A stretch of DNA of 38,085 nucleotides from DASZXJ01 sp035545895 (GTDB taxonomy: Bacteria > Planctomycetota > Phycisphaerae > Tepidisphaerales > Tepidisphaeraceae): positions 1 through 38,085 of the forward strand of contig DASZXJ010000106.1 of NCBI GenBank assembly GCA_035545895.1. The letters are read 5' to 3'. How positions within the stretch are numbered: position 1 is the first letter of the stretch; every line of letters begins with the position of its first letter. The translations under genes were made by a program, and so were the position numbers. The notes below the pieces were generated by a model. It made no database searches and was not told the origin of the DNA. It was given only the letters and a program-made list of their open reading frames with translations. Below are positions 7,182-15,617 of the stretch, piece by piece.

Positions 7182-9881
7182 TTACTTCCTTTTCTTCGCG
7201 CCGCCCTGCTTGATGGCCGCATGAGCAGCCGCCAGACGGGCGATCGGCACGCGGTACGGCGAGCAACTCACGTAATTGAGCCCCACGCTGTGGCAGAATT
7301 CCACGCTCCTGGGATCGCCGCCGTGCTCACCGCAGATGCCGCACTTCAGGTCCTTGCGAACGCCGCGACCCTTGGTGACGGCCATCTGGACCAGTTGTCC
7401 CACGCCGCCCGTATCCAGCGACTGGAACGGATCGCGCTCCAGGATCTCCTTCTTCAGGTAATCCGGCAGGAAACTGTTGACGTCGTCACGGCTGAAGCCG
7501 AAGGTCATCTGGGTCAGGTCATTGGTCCCGAAACTGTAGAACTCCGCCTCGGCGGCGATCTCATCCGACGTGACGGCTGCACGCGGCACTTCAATCATCG
7601 TGCCGAACATGTAATCGACCTTCACACCCATCTCCTTCATGACCGCGTCGGCGGTGGCGATGGTAATCGGCTTGAGGTATTTCAGTTCCTTCACCGTACC
7701 GACCAGCGGGATCATGATTTCGGGCAGGACCTTGACGCCCTGCTTCTTGCATTCGCAGGCAGCTTCGATGATCGCGCGAACCTGCATTTCGAGAATTTCG
7801 GGATAGGTCACCGCTAAGCGGTCGCCGCGATGGCCCAGCATCGGGTTCATTTCATGCAGTTGCGACACGCGCTGCTGAACCTGCTGGAGCGACATGCCCA
7901 GGTCATTGGCCAGCGCCTGCTGATCCTTTTCATGATGCGGCAGGAACTCGTGCAGCGGCGGGTCGAGCAGGCGAACCGTCACGGGCAGGCCATGCATCTC
8001 CTTGAAGATGCCGATGAAATCTTCCCGCTGATATGGCAGGAGCTTGGCCAGCGCCTTTTTGCGATCGTCGACCGTTGTCGCCAGGATCATTTCACGCATG
8101 TGATGGATGCGCTGCGGATCGAAGAACATATGCTCGGTGCGGCACAGGCCAATGCCTTCCGCGCCGAAGCCGCGGGCGACTTTCGCGTCGGTGGGCGTGT
8201 CACCATTGGTGCGGACCTTGAGCGTGCGATGTTTGTCCGCCCAGGTCATGATCTGTTTGAACGGGCCGGAGAGTTCCGCCTTGACGGTGGGAACCTGGCC
8301 TTCGTACACCTCGCCGGTCGAGCCGTCGAGGCTGAGCCAGTCGTTGGCGCTGTAGGACTTGCCGTTGACGGTCAGCGTGCGATTTTTGGAGTCGATGATC
8401 AGGGCGCCGGCGCCGGCGACGCAGGGCGTTCCCATGCCGCGCGCCACGACCGCCGCGTGCGACGTCATGCCGCCCGTGCTGGTGAGGATGCCTTCCGACA
8501 CATGCATGCCGCCGATGTCGGCCGGCTCGGTTTCACGCCGAACGAGAATAATTTGCTCGCCTTTGTGAACGCGCTCTTCGGCTTCCTCAGCCGTGAATGC
8601 GATCTTTCCCATGGCTGCGCCCGGTGAAGCCGGCAGGCCTTTGGCAATCACATTCTTGCGTGCTTTTGGATCAAAGGTTGGATGCAGCAGTTGGTCGAGG
8701 CTCGCCGGATCGACGCGCAAAATGCCCGTCTTCTCATCGATCAGCTTTTCCTTGACCATCTCCACTGCGATGCGCACGGCAGCGGCAGCAGTTCGCTTGC
8801 CGTTGCGGGTCTGAAGCATGTAAAGCTTGCCCTTTTCGATCGTGAACTCGAAATCCTGCACGTCCTTATATCGCTTTTCCAGGATGTTCTTGATCTTGAG
8901 CAGTTCCTTCCAGGATTTCTCACTCCATTTGCCCATTTCGGATTGGCAATCCAGAGGCGTGCGAATGCCGGCCACCACGTCCTCGCCCTGTGCGTTGACC
9001 AGGAACTCGCCGTAGAAGCTATTCTCGCCGGTCGAGGGGTTGCGGGTGAACGCCACGCCGGTGGCGCTGTCATCGCCCATATTGCCGAAGACCATCGACT
9101 GCACGTTGACGGCCGTGCCTCGAAGGCCGGTGATTTCGTTCAGCTCGCGATACTTGATTGCGCGGTCGCCCATCCAGCTTTTGAAGACGGCTTCAATTGC
9201 ATGCTCGAGTTGTACGAACGGGTCCTGCGGGAAATCCGAGCCGACGTGTTCGCGATAAACTTTCTTGTATCGCTCGACGACTTCCTTCAGCGCCTCGGTG
9301 TTCAGGTCGGTGTCCTGCTGGGCGCCACAAGCCTGCTTGACGGCGGAGAGTTCGGTTTCGAAATGATGGTGATCCACGCCCATGACGGTGTCACCGAACA
9401 TGTTGATCAGGCGGCGATAGCTGTCGTAGGCGAACCGCTCGTTGCCGGTGAGCTTGGCCAGGCCGTCCACGACCTGGTCGTTCATGCCGATGTTGAGCAC
9501 GGTGTCCATCATGCCCGGCATGGACATTTTGGCGCCCGAGCGGGCGGCGACGAGCAGCGGATTGGCAACGCTGCCGAATTTCTTGCCGGTCGTCTTTTCC
9601 AGACGCGCGATGTTCGAGCGAACTTCATCCATCAATCCGCGCGGCAGGCGCTGCCCGGCGTCGTTGTAGTCGCCGCAGGTTTCAGTGGTGATGGTGAAAC
9701 CGGGCGGAACGGGCAGCGGCACGAGGGTCATGTCGGCGAGGTTCGCGCCCTTGCCGCCGAGCAGGTCCTTCATGTCGGCTCGCCCTTCGGCCTTGCCGGC
9801 GCCGAAGAAATAAACACGTTTGACGGACGACTTTTTTCCAGATGATGCGGACTTACGAATTTTTTTGGCTTGTCGAAGCAT
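7182..9881 (-). CDS. ppdK: Pyruvate, phosphate dikinase
   Basis: This 899-residue enzyme interconverts pyruvate, ATP and Pi with phosphoenolpyruvate, AMP and PPi, at the glycolysis/gluconeogenesis branch. The N-terminal nucleotide-binding domain begins at KRVYFFGAGKAEG (21-33) with LLGGKGANLADM. The swivelling phospho-histidine domain carries GGMTSHAAVVARGMG, with catalytic His475. The C-terminal PEP/pyruvate barrel carries CGICGEHGGDP, with the active-site Cys near 850. All key residues are intact and the length is normal for the family. A Lys/Ser-rich N-terminal extension of about 20 residues precedes the domain. The ATG at 9881 has AAGGA ten bases upstream, and a strong promoter lies about 50 bases before it. 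Confidence 0.97.
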   Translation of the reverse strand: MLRQAKKIRKSASSGKKSSVKRVYFFGAGKAEGRADMKDLLGGKGANLADMTLVPLPVPPGFTITTETCGDYNDAGQRLPRGLMDEVRSNIARLEKTTGKKFGSVANPLLVAARSGAKMSMPGMMDTVLNIGMNDQVVDGLAKLTGNERFAYDSYRRLINMFGDTVMGVDHHHFETELSAVKQACGAQQDTDLNTEALKEVVERYKKVYREHVGSDFPQDPFVQLEHAIEAVFKSWMGDRAIKYRELNEITGLRGTAVNVQSMVFGNMGDDSATGVAFTRNPSTGENSFYGEFLVNAQGEDVVAGIRTPLDCQSEMGKWSEKSWKELLKIKNILEKRYKDVQDFEFTIEKGKLYMLQTRNGKRTAAAAVRIAVEMVKEKLIDEKTGILRVDPASLDQLLHPTFDPKARKNVIAKGLPASPGAAMGKIAFTAEEAEERVHKGEQIILVRRETEPADIGGMHVSEGILTSTGGMTSHAAVVARGMGTPCVAGAGALIIDSKNRTLTVNGKSYSANDWLSLDGSTGEVYEGQVPTVKAELSGPFKQIMTWADKHRTLKVRTNGDTPTDAKVARGFGAEGIGLCRTEHMFFDPQRIHHMREMILATTVDDRKKALAKLLPYQREDFIGIFKEMHGLPVTVRLLDPPLHEFLPHHEKDQQALANDLGMSLQQVQQRVSQLHEMNPMLGHRGDRLAVTYPEILEMQVRAIIEAACECKKQGVKVLPEIMIPLVGTVKELKYLKPITIATADAVMKEMGVKVDYMFGTMIEVPRAAVTSDEIAAEAEFYSFGTNDLTQMTFGFSRDDVNSFLPDYLKKEILERDPFQSLDTGGVGQLVQMAVTKGRGVRKDLKCGICGEHGGDPRSVEFCHSVGLNYVSCSPYRVPIARLAAAHAAIKQGGAKKRK

Positions 9882-9938
9882 GGTTAGTGTTCCTTAATTT
9901 ACAGAGGATTGTATCGAGGGCACCTCAGCGCCAACGCG

Positions 9939-9966
9939 AGTATAGGAACACGAGATAATCTGTCAA
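9939..9966 (-). promoter_or_regulatory. Sigma70-type promoter of ppdK
   Basis: On the minus strand there is a perfect -35 TTGACA (plus 9961-9966), a 16-base spacer and a near-perfect -10 TATACT (plus 9939-9944). The predicted start of transcription near 9932 gives a leader of about 50 bases before the ppdK ATG at 9881. The promoter lies just downstream of the GT87 gene stop, so ppdK need not depend on read-through. Confidence 0.75.
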
Positions 9967-9988
9967 TTTGCCGCAGAGAGGGATCTGA

Positions 9989-11341
9989 TCAGGCAGCGCG
10001 CTTGATATCCAACTCAGCGGTTGGAGGCAACGCAGGAAGTGCTGAATCAGCATGTTGGCGGCAGGCACGCACGATCGACAAACCGCCGATTGTGCCCAGT
10101 AACACAACGGCCACGTTCACCCCGCTGGCGGCTGCGAGCGGTGGATTGACCATCAACCAGGCATAAAGACCTATCCATGAACCCACGAGCAATCGATCGA
10201 TGAGATTGAGTCGCATTCCAGCGGGTCTTTGAACCAGTTCCGCCGCCAGCAACATCACCGCCGCCGACAGCAGCAGCAAATCATAATCAAAATAAAATGG
10301 CATGAGCAGCGGCATGGAAACAATGGTTGTCGCGATCAGGCGATCGTGATTGCCGGCCTTGCGAGATCGCCACCACGCGCCGCCCAGCCCAAGCAGGATC
10401 AGCCCACAACTGCACCACGTTAGAAGATTGACCAGCAGGCTCGCCTCGCCGGCCTGGCGGCCCTGAAAGAGCAATCGCCAGAACGCCTTGAGCGTGACAT
10501 GACGTTCCCACAGGTAGGTGTGATCGACCTGCATGTATTTCAAGTTCAGCGGCAGACGAACCAGGTATTCATCGAACGTGCCCGGCATGGTGAGTAGTGT
10601 AACGAGCAGCAACACTCCGCCGACAAAACCCAAACCGAGCATTGCGCGAATACCCATGCTCAGGCCCAGCACGATCGCCACCACGGCCGCAAGTTGCGGT
10701 TTATAGAACAGCAGACCGCAGAATAACCCGGCAATTGCGGGCTTTTTTGATCGCCATGCGGTGACCACCAGCGTCAGCAACAGCAGCGACATAAACGTAT
10801 TCTGCCCATGACTAATCGCCTGCACGAAAGGCATTGACGTGATAATGAGCACCAGCACGAGCAGCGAATTTCGCCAGTCCCCAGCAGCACTGGGTGGGAA
10901 GAAACGGATCAGCAGGATGATCGCGCCAAGCAGGCAGATCAGATTGACGCCCGTCCAAGCCGCCAGCGCCGGGCGATAAGACAGTCCGGCAAACGCAGCG
11001 GGAAGCCACGCGTAAAAGGGAGGATTCCAATACGGGCCAAAGCTCTTGCCGACTTCCAAATTGTTTTGCTGCGCGATGTCCTGTTCGGAAATCCGAACAG
11101 CATCCAGATCGTAAAGCTTATCAAACTGCCCGTTGCGGGCGAAGGTGCCGGCTGTATAGAACGCCATGAAATCATGGCCGAGCATTCGCGATCCGACGGC
11201 CTTGTCCTGGGGGATGAAAAAATTCCCGATGGTGAAGGTCAGCAGCACGGCCAATAGCGCAAACGCCGCCTGCCAAAGCCGTTTACGCAACGGCGCGGGT
11301 TGAAGTAATGCGAGTTTGGGCAACGGAAAGCGAATATTCAT
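9989..11341 (-). CDS. GT87-family (DUF2029) membrane glycosyltransferase
   Basis: A 450-residue integral membrane protein with about ten hydrophobic segments. An N-terminal periplasmic loop carries GHDFMAFYTAG (about 55-65), resembling the acidic motif near the active site of GT-C enzymes. GT87 members are polyprenyl-phosphate-mannose-dependent mannosyltransferases in actinobacteria; the donor and acceptor here are unknown. NPPFYAWLPAAFAGLSY and SHGQNTFMSLLLL match the family pattern. The ATG at 11341 diverges from uxaE with 89 bases between. The stop lies 22 bases before the ppdK -35 box. It stands apart from the polysaccharide cluster at 12608-20713 but may serve the same envelope. Confidence 0.75.
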   Translation of the reverse strand: MNIRFPLPKLALLQPAPLRKRLWQAAFALLAVLLTFTIGNFFIPQDKAVGSRMLGHDFMAFYTAGTFARNGQFDKLYDLDAVRISEQDIAQQNNLEVGKSFGPYWNPPFYAWLPAAFAGLSYRPALAAWTGVNLICLLGAIILLIRFFPPSAAGDWRNSLLVLVLIITSMPFVQAISHGQNTFMSLLLLTLVVTAWRSKKPAIAGLFCGLLFYKPQLAAVVAIVLGLSMGIRAMLGLGFVGGVLLLVTLLTMPGTFDEYLVRLPLNLKYMQVDHTYLWERHVTLKAFWRLLFQGRQAGEASLLVNLLTWCSCGLILLGLGGAWWRSRKAGNHDRLIATTIVSMPLLMPFYFDYDLLLLSAAVMLLAAELVQRPAGMRLNLIDRLLVGSWIGLYAWLMVNPPLAAASGVNVAVVLLGTIGGLSIVRACRQHADSALPALPPTAELDIKRAA

Positions 11342-11430
11342 GTATCGGCTCTTGAAGGAACAACATTTATTGGGTTGATCCTTATCGGACTCTGGTTAAT
11401 CTGAGCAAAACTTTCAACAGGATTTATCCA

Positions 11431-12702
11431 ATGAATAAAACAACCGTGCCTCTGGGACTTTCGGCAAGTTTTGGCTTTGGCGATCGCATGGGCATCGCGA
11501 CGGCCGGCCATGTGATGGCGATGAAACAATCGGGCAAGGGCATCGCGCCGATGTTTGCCCAGCAGTCGATCCGGGAGATGACGCGCACCAACCGCACGCC
11601 GCAGCAGGTGATGAGCGATGCGCTCACCGCTGCCGCTGCCGCCGGCTGGACCGGCCCGCAGGGTTCCGATGCTGACCATCTCAAGACCCCGCAGGACATC
11701 GAACGCACCGCCGCCGAGGGATTCTGCTTCTTCACGATCGATCCATCCGGCGAAGTCGATGCACATGCGGACGATTACTCCCCCGCCCAAATCCAGGAAA
11801 AGTTCAAAGCCGTTGCCAGTCAGGTTGACTGGGTCGATACCTACAAAAACAAGAAGATCAAACTCAGCACCGGCACGACCGTCGATCTGAACGAAATGGC
11901 GGTTCTGAAAGCCGCGGTGAAATATGGCCGCGCGATTAATCTCGCGACCAGCCTCGCCAAGCACATCGAAGCGACCGCCAGAAAGCTCGGCCGGCCGTTC
12001 GAAATCGAACTCAGCGTCGATGAAACACCCCAGCCGACGACGCTGGCGGAACACTGGATCATCGCGGACCAGCTTCGAAGCCGTGGGGTCAAGCTCATCA
12101 GCTTGGCGCCGCGATACGTCGGCGATTTTGAAAAGGGCGTGGATTATAAAGGCGAGCTCTCGGCGTTCGAAAAATCCCTCGCCGACCACGCCGCCATCGC
12201 CGATCAACTCGGGCCTTACAAGCTCAGCCTGCACAGCGGTTCGGACAAGCTGACGATTTACCCCTCGTTTGCCCGCATCACCAAGGGACGTTTTCATGTG
12301 AAAACCGCGGGCACGAGCTATCTGGAAGCGCTTCGCGCGGTGGCGCGTCACGATGAGCGGCTGTTCCGCAAGATCATCGACTTCAGCCGTGGTCGCTATA
12401 ACACCGACCGCGCGACGTATCACGTTTCCGCGACGCTGGAAACCACGCCTCCGCCGTCCGATCTGAAAGACATCAAGGCCCTCGAGCGGGTTTACCTTGA
12501 AATGTGGTCCGACGTGAAACCCGGCGCCGGCTTCACCGAACCCGGACGGCAGATTCTGCATTGCACTTTTGGTTCGGTATTGACCGACCCCACGCTCAAA
12601 AAGGAAGTCATGCAGATTTTGACGGAGCATCGCTCGACCCTGGATGCAATCCTCGCGGAACATTTTGGGAAGCATCTGGAATCGCTGAAGTCGGGGATGT
12701 AA
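11431..12702 (+). CDS. uxaE: Tagaturonate/fructuronate epimerase UxaE
   Basis: This 423-residue protein matches the UxaE family, which epimerises D-tagaturonate at C3 to D-fructuronate and so joins galacturonate to glucuronate catabolism. Family stretches include LGLSASFGFGDRMGIAT near the start, SVDETPQPTT (195-204), SLAPRYVG (224-231), FEKGVDYKG and KLSLHSGSDK (264-273); the acidic and histidine residues in these probably bind the metal. The ATG at 11431 has AGGA eight bases upstream. No other pectin or uronate gene lies in the window, so pathway context is lacking. It is the only plus-strand gene between 5.3 and 33.9 kb, and its last 95 bases overlap the oppositely oriented flippase-like gene. 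Confidence 0.88.
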   Translation: MNKTTVPLGLSASFGFGDRMGIATAGHVMAMKQSGKGIAPMFAQQSIREMTRTNRTPQQVMSDALTAAAAAGWTGPQGSDADHLKTPQDIERTAAEGFCFFTIDPSGEVDAHADDYSPAQIQEKFKAVASQVDWVDTYKNKKIKLSTGTTVDLNEMAVLKAAVKYGRAINLATSLAKHIEATARKLGRPFEIELSVDETPQPTTLAEHWIIADQLRSRGVKLISLAPRYVGDFEKGVDYKGELSAFEKSLADHAAIADQLGPYKLSLHSGSDKLTIYPSFARITKGRFHVKTAGTSYLEALRAVARHDERLFRKIIDFSRGRYNTDRATYHVSATLETTPPPSDLKDIKALERVYLEMWSDVKPGAGFTEPGRQILHCTFGSVLTDPTLKKEVMQILTEHRSTLDAILAEHFGKHLESLKSGM

Positions 12703-13597
12703 GCCCCTGCTCGGCTTCCAGCCGGCGCAAGACCATCACTCCAACCCCGGCGGCGGAGAGTTCGGTGAGGGTCTGCACAATGCGCATGACAACGACCGCA
12801 ACCGCCGACATCGCTGCCGGCACGACCGAATGCTGCATCGCCTGCTGAAAGATCAGCTCGCGCGGGCCGAGTCCGCCCGGTGCAAACAGGGCGAGATAGC
12901 TGATCGTGTACCCAAGCCCGGCGATGGATATGAATCGCAGGATCGATTCTGTCCGAACCTCCGCCACCGATGCGGTGATCAGCCACAACGCAAACCCAGC
13001 CAGCACCCATTGCCCAAACGCACACATCACCGGCACGAGGTAATGCTTTAGATCGGGCACGTGATCAAGTTGCGGGCGGTTCAATTTCCTGAGAACAAAG
13101 TTCAAAAGCCGCGCAAACACCGCTGGATGCAGGCAGACAATCCCAATGACAATAATGGCGGCTGCCGGAATCGTTCCGTTGGGTACGAAAACTTTTAACA
13201 GCGGCGCACCGACAATCAGTCCGCTCATCACCGCCAATCCATCCATTGCCAATACGACGCTGAGCGCGATGGCGGCGGGAATCTGGAACTTTCGCAGCAG
13301 ATACACCGCGCCCGCCAGACTTGCGATCTTGCCCGGCACATATTTCCCCAGGGGCGGCACCCACGCGACGGCCATCATCACACGCATCGGCGGTGCGTGC
13401 GCATACGCGCCCAGCAATGTGCGATACGAAATCAATTGCAGCAGCGGAACCAGCAACAGACACATTCCCGCCAGCGCAATCGCCGATGGTCGAAAATGCA
13501 AAGCGCCCCAGTCGATCTGCTTGAACTGATTCGCCAGCGACCATCCAACGAATATCAAAACGACGATGAACAACGCCCATTTAATTGCGGATTTCAT
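12608..13597 (-). CDS. Lysylphosphatidylglycerol synthase-type/UPF0104 flippase-like membrane protein
   Basis: A 329-residue membrane protein with about eight hydrophobic segments. GKYVPGK (84-90) and FAPGGLGPRE (238-247) are the two conserved motifs of the UPF0104/AglD-like transmembrane family, which is related to the flippase part of MprF and often sits in polysaccharide loci. It may translocate a lipid-linked sugar or assist the neighbouring transferases; this is inference. Its start overlaps the GT9 stop by four bases (ATGA). Residues from about 299 on, a polar Ser/Pro-rich tail, are encoded antisense to the end of uxaE and look like a late extension of the frame. Confidence 0.8.
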   Translation of the reverse strand: MKSAIKWALFIVVLIFVGWSLANQFKQIDWGALHFRPSAIALAGMCLLLVPLLQLISYRTLLGAYAHAPPMRVMMAVAWVPPLGKYVPGKIASLAGAVYLLRKFQIPAAIALSVVLAMDGLAVMSGLIVGAPLLKVFVPNGTIPAAAIIVIGIVCLHPAVFARLLNFVLRKLNRPQLDHVPDLKHYLVPVMCAFGQWVLAGFALWLITASVAEVRTESILRFISIAGLGYTISYLALFAPGGLGPRELIFQQAMQHSVVPAAMSAVAVVVMRIVQTLTELSAAGVGVMVLRRLEAEQGLTSPTSAIPDASQNVPRGLHPGSSDAPSKSA

Positions 13598-14676
13598 ACC
13601 AGGCTCCGCAATCCGCGCCGTGCCGATTCAAACACGCGCTCCACCGTTACGGCTTCGATGCAATAAGGTTCGCGACACTTTGAACTCGTGTAAGGCGTCT
13701 GAAACGGATAGGTAAAACAGGGCGAACATGAATTCGGCGTCTGCACGACCAGATCGCGGCTGCCCGCAGGACAGACTCGCTCCGGGTCGGCCGGAGCGAA
13801 TATGGTCACCGCGCGCTTGCCCACCGCTGCCGCCAGGTGCGCCAGCCCCGAATCCGAACCGACATACAACGCCGCGCGCTCCAGCACCGCGGCGGTTTCA
13901 CCCAATGGCCCCGCCAGCTTCAATACATGCAATGAATCGCGATTCGAAATATGCGAGAAGATTCCCTCAGCCACACCGGCTTCGTCGGGGCCTTCCAGCA
14001 GCAGAACCGGCATGTTGAATTCTCGCTTCATCTGCTCGATCAACTGCGCATACGACCTGGGCGGCCAGCGCTTGGCGCGGGCGATTACGGTGTAACTTCC
14101 GCTTCCGGCGTGAACCGCGATATATGACCTTCCGCTCGGCAGTCCGGCTGATTCGAGATACCTGCTCGCGGCAGCGCGGTCGGAATCATTGACCGGAAAC
14201 CTTGGCAGTTCGCGTTCATCCGGCTCGATTCTCAGCAGTTTGAGCAATCGCAGATTCTGAACCACATCATGAATGCCCCGCTCGGCGGGCATGCGCTGGC
14301 CGATGAATCCGAGCGCGGTGATCTTCCCCACCGGATAGCTGTGCAGCACCTTTTGTTTCGCGCCGCTGGTCAGCGCCAGCAAACTGTAATGCCACCGGTT
14401 CGATGGAAACGGGATCAGATAAACATCCGGCTTGCGCGGGCGCGCCCATTTGATGCTTCGAAACAGCGCCTTGATTCCCACTCCGGTGATGAGCACCTCA
14501 TCGACTTCCGAGAGTCGTTTGAACGGCTCGCCCATCGCGCCGCTTCGCGCCAGGATCGTGATATGAGAATCCGGCCAGGCGCGCTTGATCTGCCGGACCA
14601 TGGGCATGGCCATGAGCGAGTTGCCCAGCCCGGCGAGAATTGGAATGATCACGCGTTGGGCGTGCCGGCTGCTCAT
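13594..14676 (-). CDS. GT9-family heptosyltransferase-like glycosyltransferase
   Basis: This 360-residue GT-B enzyme resembles ADP-heptose:LPS heptosyltransferases. The N-terminal ILAGLGNSLMAMPMVRQIK (about 12-30) is the glycine-rich start typical of GT9. VHAGSGSYTVIARAKRWPP and YVGSDSGLAHLAAAVGK (second domain) match the donor-binding and GDSGxxH-like motifs. A late Cys-containing stretch (NSCSPCFTYPFQ) is also often seen in GT9. The ATG at 14676 overlaps the methyltransferase stop; the frame is open further upstream but only over that gene. The hldE gene at 34606 makes the activated heptose such enzymes can use, but the acceptor is unknown. Confidence 0.85.
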   Translation of the reverse strand: MSSRHAQRVIIPILAGLGNSLMAMPMVRQIKRAWPDSHITILARSGAMGEPFKRLSEVDEVLITGVGIKALFRSIKWARPRKPDVYLIPFPSNRWHYSLLALTSGAKQKVLHSYPVGKITALGFIGQRMPAERGIHDVVQNLRLLKLLRIEPDERELPRFPVNDSDRAAASRYLESAGLPSGRSYIAVHAGSGSYTVIARAKRWPPRSYAQLIEQMKREFNMPVLLLEGPDEAGVAEGIFSHISNRDSLHVLKLAGPLGETAAVLERAALYVGSDSGLAHLAAAVGKRAVTIFAPADPERVCPAGSRDLVVQTPNSCSPCFTYPFQTPYTSSKCREPYCIEAVTVERVFESARRGLRSLV

Positions 14677-15332
14677 GCTTTGTGCGCAATCGCCAGGATC
14701 GTCCCGCTCATGCGAATCAGTTCGTATTTCCCGATTCCCAGCCGCTGCATCATTGCCTTCACTTCGCCGGGCGTGAAGAACTGCACCGGGCAATTACGCA
14801 TCGATAGCCAGACCCAACGCGGAAAAGTCTTAAATGACCAGCGATACGGGAAACTTGCCACCACTCGTTTATTCGCCATCTTCCACATGCGCCCGAAATG
14901 CTCGTCCAGCGCAGCCTGACCGAGGATGTAATCGAAATATCCCATCGCGACGATTGTGTCGAACGTGCGATCCATCTTGGCGGTGAGGAAATCGCCGACG
15001 ATCAGTTCGCAACGATCCATCGCGCCAACTTTTTGCAGATTGTTCTGTGCAACCCCGATCATGGCTGCAGCAAAGTCCAAGCCCGTCACCTTGGCGGCAC
15101 CCTTGGCGATAAACGCCGCCATATAACGCCCCGGACCACATCCAACATCCAGTACCGTTTGGCCGGTCCAATCCATCTTCTGGGTCAGATATTCCCACCG
15201 CTGAACCATCCCCTGGCGGAAAATCCGATCGATGATCTTCTCCGTCAAAGGCTTCTGGGTTGCGTAATGCTGATCGAATTCATCCGCAATCCGATCAAAA
15301 TAAACCTGTTGTTTGACCTGTGATTCTTCCAT
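14673..15332 (-). CDS. SAM-dependent methyltransferase (class I)
   Basis: A 219-residue Rossmann-fold methyltransferase. The SAM-binding motif VLDVGCGPGR is at about 60-69, followed by VTGLDFAAAMI, LIVGDFLTAKM and the post-motif IVAMGYFDYI. No membrane segment is seen. The ATG at 15332 has no strong ribosome-binding site. It is the first gene after a 285-base intergenic stretch filled with hairpins, and overlaps the GT9 gene by four bases. Its place in a glycosyltransferase operon suggests it methylates a sugar or lipid precursor, which the sequence does not prove. Confidence 0.85.
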   Translation of the reverse strand: MEESQVKQQVYFDRIADEFDQHYATQKPLTEKIIDRIFRQGMVQRWEYLTQKMDWTGQTVLDVGCGPGRYMAAFIAKGAAKVTGLDFAAAMIGVAQNNLQKVGAMDRCELIVGDFLTAKMDRTFDTIVAMGYFDYILGQAALDEHFGRMWKMANKRVVASFPYRWSFKTFPRWVWLSMRNCPVQFFTPGEVKAMMQRLGIGKYELIRMSGTILAIAHKA

Positions 15333-15407
15333 AAGTTGTCCAGACTCTAAACCACTGGCCGTTATCGAGCAACGATGGACTCCCCTAAGGACGCTACGTC
15401 AATCGGT

Positions 15408-15600
15408 CCCACGGCGGCGCCGTGGGCGTTCTTGTGGAGATTATGTCACTTTTTCCTTCGCCCGGGGCGATGGCAGGGCCGCTTGCGGCTGGGCGCGACG
15501 GTCAAAAACACGGTCGCGCTCAGCCGCAAGCGGCACCATATGAATTGCGCGTTTGTCGTTGCTGGCGCGCAACATTGCAGCCACGAACGCCGGTTCGTGG
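15408..15600. repeat. Cluster of four inverted repeats between the deacetylase and methyltransferase genes
   Basis: This lies in the 285-base gap 15333-15617, which has no supportable gene. (a) CCCACGGC-GGC-GCCGTGGG at 15408-15426. (b) A 22-base arm beginning GCCGCTTGCGGCTG at 15478-15499 pairs with 15513-15534, one mismatch, 13-base loop. (c) TTGCGCG at 15545-15551 pairs with CGCGCAA at 15566-15572. (d) CCACGAAC-GCCG-GTTCGTGG at 15581-15600. The spacing is uneven and the sequences differ. None has a convincing T-tract. They may act as REP-like elements or mRNA stabilisers between two minus-strand genes. Confidence 0.8.
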
Positions 15601-15617
15601 TTACGGTACACGCTGGT

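Noticed and set aside
8682..9845. Long plus-strand open frame (387 codons) opposite ppdK
   Set aside because: ppdK is certain from its catalytic motifs; the opposite frame is a high-GC shadow without motifs.
11342..11430. Promoter pair for the divergent GT87 and uxaE genes
   Set aside because: TTGATC and TTAATC occur but at 15-base spacing; the match is too weak to report as a feature.
11338..12675. Long open frame (445 codons) antisense to uxaE
   Set aside because: It mirrors the uxaE codons and shows no recognisable family, while uxaE has clear motifs and a ribosome site.
15408..15600. CRISPR-like array
   Set aside because: The inverted repeats differ from each other and are unevenly spaced; no direct repeat with regular spacers exists.
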